Notes under the pieces: generated by a model | Told to the model about the DNA's origin: nothing | What the model saw: the letters and a program-made list of their open reading frames with translations, nothing else | The model's database searches: none | In this document: piece after piece, positions 60,954 to 64,000 of the stretch | Position numbering within the stretch: the first letter of the stretch is position 1 | Layout: each line of letters begins with the position of its first letter | Assembly: GCA_022819745.1 (NCBI GenBank) | Contig: JAJEGS010000039.1 | Span: forward strand, 434,001 to 498,000 | Direction of reading: 5' to 3' | Origin: Candidatus Latescibacterota bacterium | GTDB lineage: Bacteria; Latescibacterota; UBA2968; UBA8231 | DNA length: 64,000 nucleotides | Program-made: the position numbers and the translations under genes

Positions 60954-62060
60954 ATGATCTACGACGGACACGCCTATTGCTTCCCGCCGCCGGGCCGCAA
61001 CGGGGGCTTTGCCGACCCCGCCGAGTTTTGGCAGCACCTGCAACTGTTCATGGCCCAAGCCCGGCAACAGCCTTGCTGGCACCGCGCCGATCGCACCCCA
61101 GCCGACGCCACGGGTCTCTACGACCCCGATCTCCCTTGGCGCTTCGATGGCCTGCGAGACGCCGCCTTCCGCACCGGGGAGCACGGCCTCGTCGAGTGGA
61201 CGGTCAATGGCGAAGACTACGTGAAGCAGGCCCTGCCGCCGTGGACAGTCGATTTCGCCTTCTCCGCCGACAGCCTAGTCGCGGAGATGAACTACGCCGG
61301 CATCGATCGAGCACTCCTGCACCGCACCCCGTACATGGGTCTCGGCGACGACTACATCTCCGACTGCTGCCAGCGCCATCCAGGGAGGATCCAGGGCCTA
61401 GCCCACGTCCCCGAATGGTGGTTCCCCAGCAGGACGGACGCCGCTGTCGCTAAGCTACAACGGGCGATCCGCGACCACGGCCTGTCGGGCCTGCAGTTCA
61501 TGCCCTTCCACCGGCCCCTCTACGACCTCTCCCCCGAGTGGACCGGGCCCGACTTCGACCCTTTGTGGGCAGCCGTGGCCGAGCTGGGCATCCCTGTGTT
61601 CTTCACCCTCGGCGCAGCCAACTCGCCCGCCGCCTACCTCGACGAGTTGCGCGCGCTGCGCACTTGGATGGACCGCTTCCCCGACGTCGACGTAGTCATG
61701 ACCCACGGCTTCTCCTGGCGGATGTTTGCCGACGAAGACCGGCTCCACGTGCCCGACGAGGTGTACGAGGCAGCACCCATCAACCACCCGCGCTTCCACA
61801 TCCAAATCCTCTTCGCCGTGTTCCTGCAGTCGCGCTGGGACTACCCCATGCCACAGATGCGACCCGTCCTAGAGAAAATGGTCGAACGCATCGGTGCCGA
61901 TCGCATCCTCTGGGGAACGGACATCCCTATCGTGCTGCTGCACTGGACCTACCGCCAGAGCCTCGACTACATACGGCGCTACTGCCCGTTCATAGGCGAA
62001 TCCGAAATGGCGGCGATTCTCGGCGGCAACATGGAACGGCTCTTGGGGGCGGGGTGGTAG
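60954..62060 (+). CDS. Amidohydrolase family protein (amidohydrolase 2-type TIM barrel)
   Basis: A 368-residue metal-dependent hydrolase or decarboxylase. The N-terminus MIYDGHAYCFPPPGRNGGF has the strand-1 His in DGHAY. Further barrel elements are FQPFHRPLY-like LQFMPFHRPLYDLS (about 178-191), VMTHGFSWRMFADEDRLH (about 248-265), a His-containing strand, and ILWGTDIPIV (about 318-327), with the Asp that ligates metal. Related enzymes are aminocarboxymuconate decarboxylases and lactonases. Earlier in-frame sequence (from 60486) lies inside the symporter gene and is not coding; ATG 60954 has GAGGACAACACC upstream. Confidence 0.85.
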   Translation: MIYDGHAYCFPPPGRNGGFADPAEFWQHLQLFMAQARQQPCWHRADRTPADATGLYDPDLPWRFDGLRDAAFRTGEHGLVEWTVNGEDYVKQALPPWTVDFAFSADSLVAEMNYAGIDRALLHRTPYMGLGDDYISDCCQRHPGRIQGLAHVPEWWFPSRTDAAVAKLQRAIRDHGLSGLQFMPFHRPLYDLSPEWTGPDFDPLWAAVAELGIPVFFTLGAANSPAAYLDELRALRTWMDRFPDVDVVMTHGFSWRMFADEDRLHVPDEVYEAAPINHPRFHIQILFAVFLQSRWDYPMPQMRPVLEKMVERIGADRILWGTDIPIVLLHWTYRQSLDYIRRYCPFIGESEMAAILGGNMERLLGAGW

Positions 62061-62135
62061 CCTACCCCAGCACAACTATCTTACCTTAGTCGCTGACGAT
62101 ATGCCAAACAAGCCTCGCGGAGGAGACTATGTGCA

Positions 62136-62187
62136 TGTTATTTGACAAATAACATATATTCCGTGCATGTTATTTACTAAATAAACA
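62136..62187. promoter_or_regulatory. Twin palindromes, likely operator of the DUF4143-type ATPase gene
   Basis: Two near-identical palindromes, TGTTATTTGACAAATAACA (62136-62154) and TGTTATTTACTAAATAAACA (62168-62187), each follow a GTGCA. They are 32 bp apart, three helical turns, and end about 20 bp before the start at 62207. The AT-rich character contrasts with the surrounding GC-rich DNA. Confidence 0.6.
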
Positions 62188-62206
62188 TCACAGAAAGAGG
62201 TTTAGT

Positions 62207-63667
62207 TTGGCTGTTTGGCCCCCGCGCTTCTCCGACTTTGAGCACGTCTTTACCGAACAAAACCCGTGGCAGAGCCAAGGAGCCGTACCACCATCGCTGG
62301 CCCCTCCGGTGGAACGGCCGCTAGCTCAGTTGCTGTGGCAGCGGCTCCTGCGCGACGAGCTGTCGCGCTACCAACTCGTGCTCGGACCGCGCCGGGTGGG
62401 CAAGACTACTGTGCTCTATCAGACCGTCCGCCACCTTCTAAAGCACGTCGAGCCGCAGCAAGTCTGGTGGTTGCGCATGGATCACCCTCTCCTCCTGCAG
62501 ATGCCGCTCGGCACCCTCGTACGTGCGGTATTGGACGCGAGTGCTGCCACCACCGACCGCCCTACTTACCTGATGCTCGACGAACTCGTGTACGCGGCCG
62601 ACTGGGATCTATGGCTAAAGACCTTCTACGATGAACGGTGGCCGGTGCGGATTGCAGCAACGTCGAGTGCTACCGCCGCCCTGCGAGAGCGCCGGGTCGA
62701 GAGCGGAGTAGGGCGCTGGGAGGAACAGTACCTGATGCCCTACTTGTTCGACGAATTCCTTCACCTGATAGAGCAGCAACACGAGATCGCCGTCGCGCAC
62801 ACACTCGGCCAAACTCTGCACACCTTGCCCCCCGGTCGGCCGGCTAATGCAGCACTTAGCCGGTGGCGTCGCGCCTTCCTGTTCATCGGCGGCTTCCCCG
62901 AACTGCTCGTCCGCCAGTACCGCGACGAACAGCCGGACGAATCGAATCTGCTGCTAGCGTCGCAACAGGTTCTCCGCAGTGACGCCGTAGAGCGAGCCAT
63001 TTACAAAGACATCCCCCAGTCATTTGGGGTGAATAACCCGATGATGCTAGAGCGCATTCTGTACGTGCTAGCTGGGCAGATCGCCGGTCTCCTGTCGCCG
63101 TCGAACATCGGGGCCGATCTCGGCCTGTCTCAGCCGACTTTCGACCGCTATCTCTCATATCTAAAGCGGGCCTTTCTCGTCTTCACCCTGTCGAACTACT
63201 CCGGGCACGAGATTAGTGTCCAACGTCGGGGCCGCAAGCTGTACTTCGTCGATGGGGCGGTTCGCAACGCCGCCCTGCAACGCGGCCTCGCCCCGCTCGA
63301 CGATCCCGGGGAGATGGGCACTCTCATCGAAAACCTCGCAGCGGCGTCGCTCCACACCTTGAGCGTTCACGCTGGCCTTCGGCTCCACCACTGGCGCGAC
63401 GGCACCCGCGAGGTGGACCTAATTTTGGAGGATCCGCACCAACCGCTGGCCTTTGAGATCGGCACTTCGATCCATCATTCTCGTTCGGGTCTCCTCGCCT
63501 TGATAGAACGGTACGAGCACTTCCGCGGCCACTGCTATCTCGTCTCACCACAAGCTATGGTCCGCCAGCCCGATGCCACCGGAATGGGGACCCTCCCACT
63601 CGACACCTTCCTGCTCGCCGTTGGCGCTCAAGCTCATCAAGCCCTCGCCGACCGCCTGCGGGGCTGA
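62207..63667 (+). CDS. ATPase with DUF4143-like C-terminal domain
   Basis: A 486-residue AAA-like ATPase of the ATPase/DUF4143 group. Walker A is LGPRRVGKTTVLYQTVRHLL (about 58-77), and Walker B is PTYLMLDELVYAADWDLWLK (about 120-139). The arginine-sensor-like region is RIAATSSATAALRERRVESG (about 146-165). The C-terminal half has a winged-helix-like section (LGLSQPTFDRYLSYLKRAFL, about 305-324), and a nuclease-like segment (WRDGTREVDLILEDPHQPLA, about 396-415) with ExD-x-L character. The gene starts at TTG behind AAAGAGG. Such proteins are of unknown function and often horizontally mobile. Confidence 0.85.
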   Translation: MAVWPPRFSDFEHVFTEQNPWQSQGAVPPSLAPPVERPLAQLLWQRLLRDELSRYQLVLGPRRVGKTTVLYQTVRHLLKHVEPQQVWWLRMDHPLLLQMPLGTLVRAVLDASAATTDRPTYLMLDELVYAADWDLWLKTFYDERWPVRIAATSSATAALRERRVESGVGRWEEQYLMPYLFDEFLHLIEQQHEIAVAHTLGQTLHTLPPGRPANAALSRWRRAFLFIGGFPELLVRQYRDEQPDESNLLLASQQVLRSDAVERAIYKDIPQSFGVNNPMMLERILYVLAGQIAGLLSPSNIGADLGLSQPTFDRYLSYLKRAFLVFTLSNYSGHEISVQRRGRKLYFVDGAVRNAALQRGLAPLDDPGEMGTLIENLAAASLHTLSVHAGLRLHHWRDGTREVDLILEDPHQPLAFEIGTSIHHSRSGLLALIERYEHFRGHCYLVSPQAMVRQPDATGMGTLPLDTFLLAVGAQAHQALADRLRG

Positions 63668-63726
63668 GCAGCCAGAGCAATGTCTTCAATATGCCTCTGT
63701 CGGCGTTGGCTGGCATGACCTCGGGC

Positions 63727-63772
63727 AGGCTTCGACAAGCTCAGCCTGCGGCCCCTGAGCCTGTCGAAGGGG
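63727..63772. repeat. Imperfect inverted repeat (dispersed palindromic element)
   Basis: Arms CTTCGACAAGCTCAG and CTGAGCCTGTCGAAG, complementary except for one base, form a hairpin between two converging genes. It probably serves as a terminator or dispersed repeat. Confidence 0.6.
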
Positions 63773-63812
63773 CCACAAGTCGCAGATGCTACATAAAGCT
63801 GCGTAACAGCAG

Positions 63813-64000
63813 TTATTTCAACAGCGTCAGCGTCCGACTCTCTTGGTAATTGCCCGCGGTAAACTGGTATATATAGGTGCCGCTGGCCACGGCTCGGCCA
63901 CGATCATCGCGCCCGTCCCACTGCACCTCGTAGCGTCCCGCTGCCAACCGATCCTGTACCAAATCGCGGATCTTCTGTCCGGCGGCATTGTAAACGGTCA
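63813..64000 (-). CDS. C-terminal FlgD-type Ig-like domain of an exported protein (partial)
   Basis: Only the last 62 codons are present. They read TVYNAAGQKIRDLVQDRLA, then GRYEVQWDGRDDRGRAVASG and TYIYQFTAGNYQESRTLTLL, ending LLK and TAA. This is the FlgD-like beta-sandwich seen at the ends of the three paralogs at 28589-35030, but the terminal residues differ (TLTLLK rather than VxY), so it is a different class of tail. The rest of the protein lies beyond the right edge. It is convergent with the ATPase gene. Confidence 0.8.
   Translation of the reverse strand, partial: TVYNAAGQKIRDLVQDRLAAGRYEVQWDGRDDRGRAVASGTYIYQFTAGNYQESRTLTLLK

Overview
The window comes from a Gram-negative, high-GC bacterium: it encodes lipoproteins, outer-membrane barrels, an RND exporter and a SurA-like chaperone. 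Four proteins end in FlgD-type Ig-like tails. There are also CRTAC1-type FG-GAP proteins, phytanoyl-CoA dioxygenase-like and enolase-superfamily enzymes and MmgE/PrpD proteins. Together these resemble uncultured FCB-related lineages such as Latescibacterota, Poribacteria or Entotheonella-like genomes. That placement is an inference; the window holds no rRNA, tRNA or core marker gene that would settle it.

Layout. 1-2915 (minus): an enolase-superfamily dehydratase followed by two oligopeptide/glycoside ABC permeases. 3132-3612: a RelBE-like toxin-antitoxin pair bracketed by two near-identical 28-bp leader sequences. 3678-8731 (plus): a tight catabolic cluster of PhyH dioxygenase, sugar isomerase-like protein, duplicated ferredoxin-like protein, RNase Z-like hydrolase and TIM-barrel hydrolase-like protein. 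8766-10380: orphan HicB, ZIP transporter, VapB with a truncated VapC, and a structured intergenic segment. 10846-15198: COG1233 oxidoreductase, GNAT, CDP-alcohol phosphatidyltransferase with HAD phosphatase, and crotonase. 15498-16847 (minus): an ECF sigma factor fused to a DNA-clamp-like domain, the most unusual gene here. 16969-25856 (minus): outer-membrane protein, DHA2 exporter, LolA-like protein, MMPL/RND exporter, MpaB-type oxygenase with a near-consensus promoter, and a SAT-like acyltransferase.

26850-37689 (plus) is a surface-protein operon behind one recognisable promoter: a CBM9-like secreted protein, a lipoprotein, three discoidin-like proteins ending in FlgD-type tails, and an 881-residue putative outer-membrane protein. 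37738-45553 holds decayed fragments, an SdiA-regulated-like protein, a metallophosphoesterase lipoprotein, a parvulin chaperone, a three-gene module including a Cas2/SinR-like small protein, and a CRTAC1/TPR pair. 45770-48559 has two Tat-exported proteins (class V aminotransferase and aspartylglucosaminidase) and a secreted RidA-like protein.

48778-57028 (plus) is a type I restriction-modification island. HsdS has a single target-recognition domain. HsdM, a PIN protein, a membrane-anchored J-domain protein, a frameshifted small gene, a multi-TM protein, HsdR and a YgjP-like metallopeptidase follow. 57031-62060 is catabolic again (D-2-hydroxyacid dehydrogenase, MmgE/PrpD, dicarboxylate symporter, amidohydrolase). 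62207-63667 is a DUF4143-type ATPase behind twin palindromes, and the window ends inside another FlgD-tailed protein. Families were assigned by reading motifs; no database search was run.
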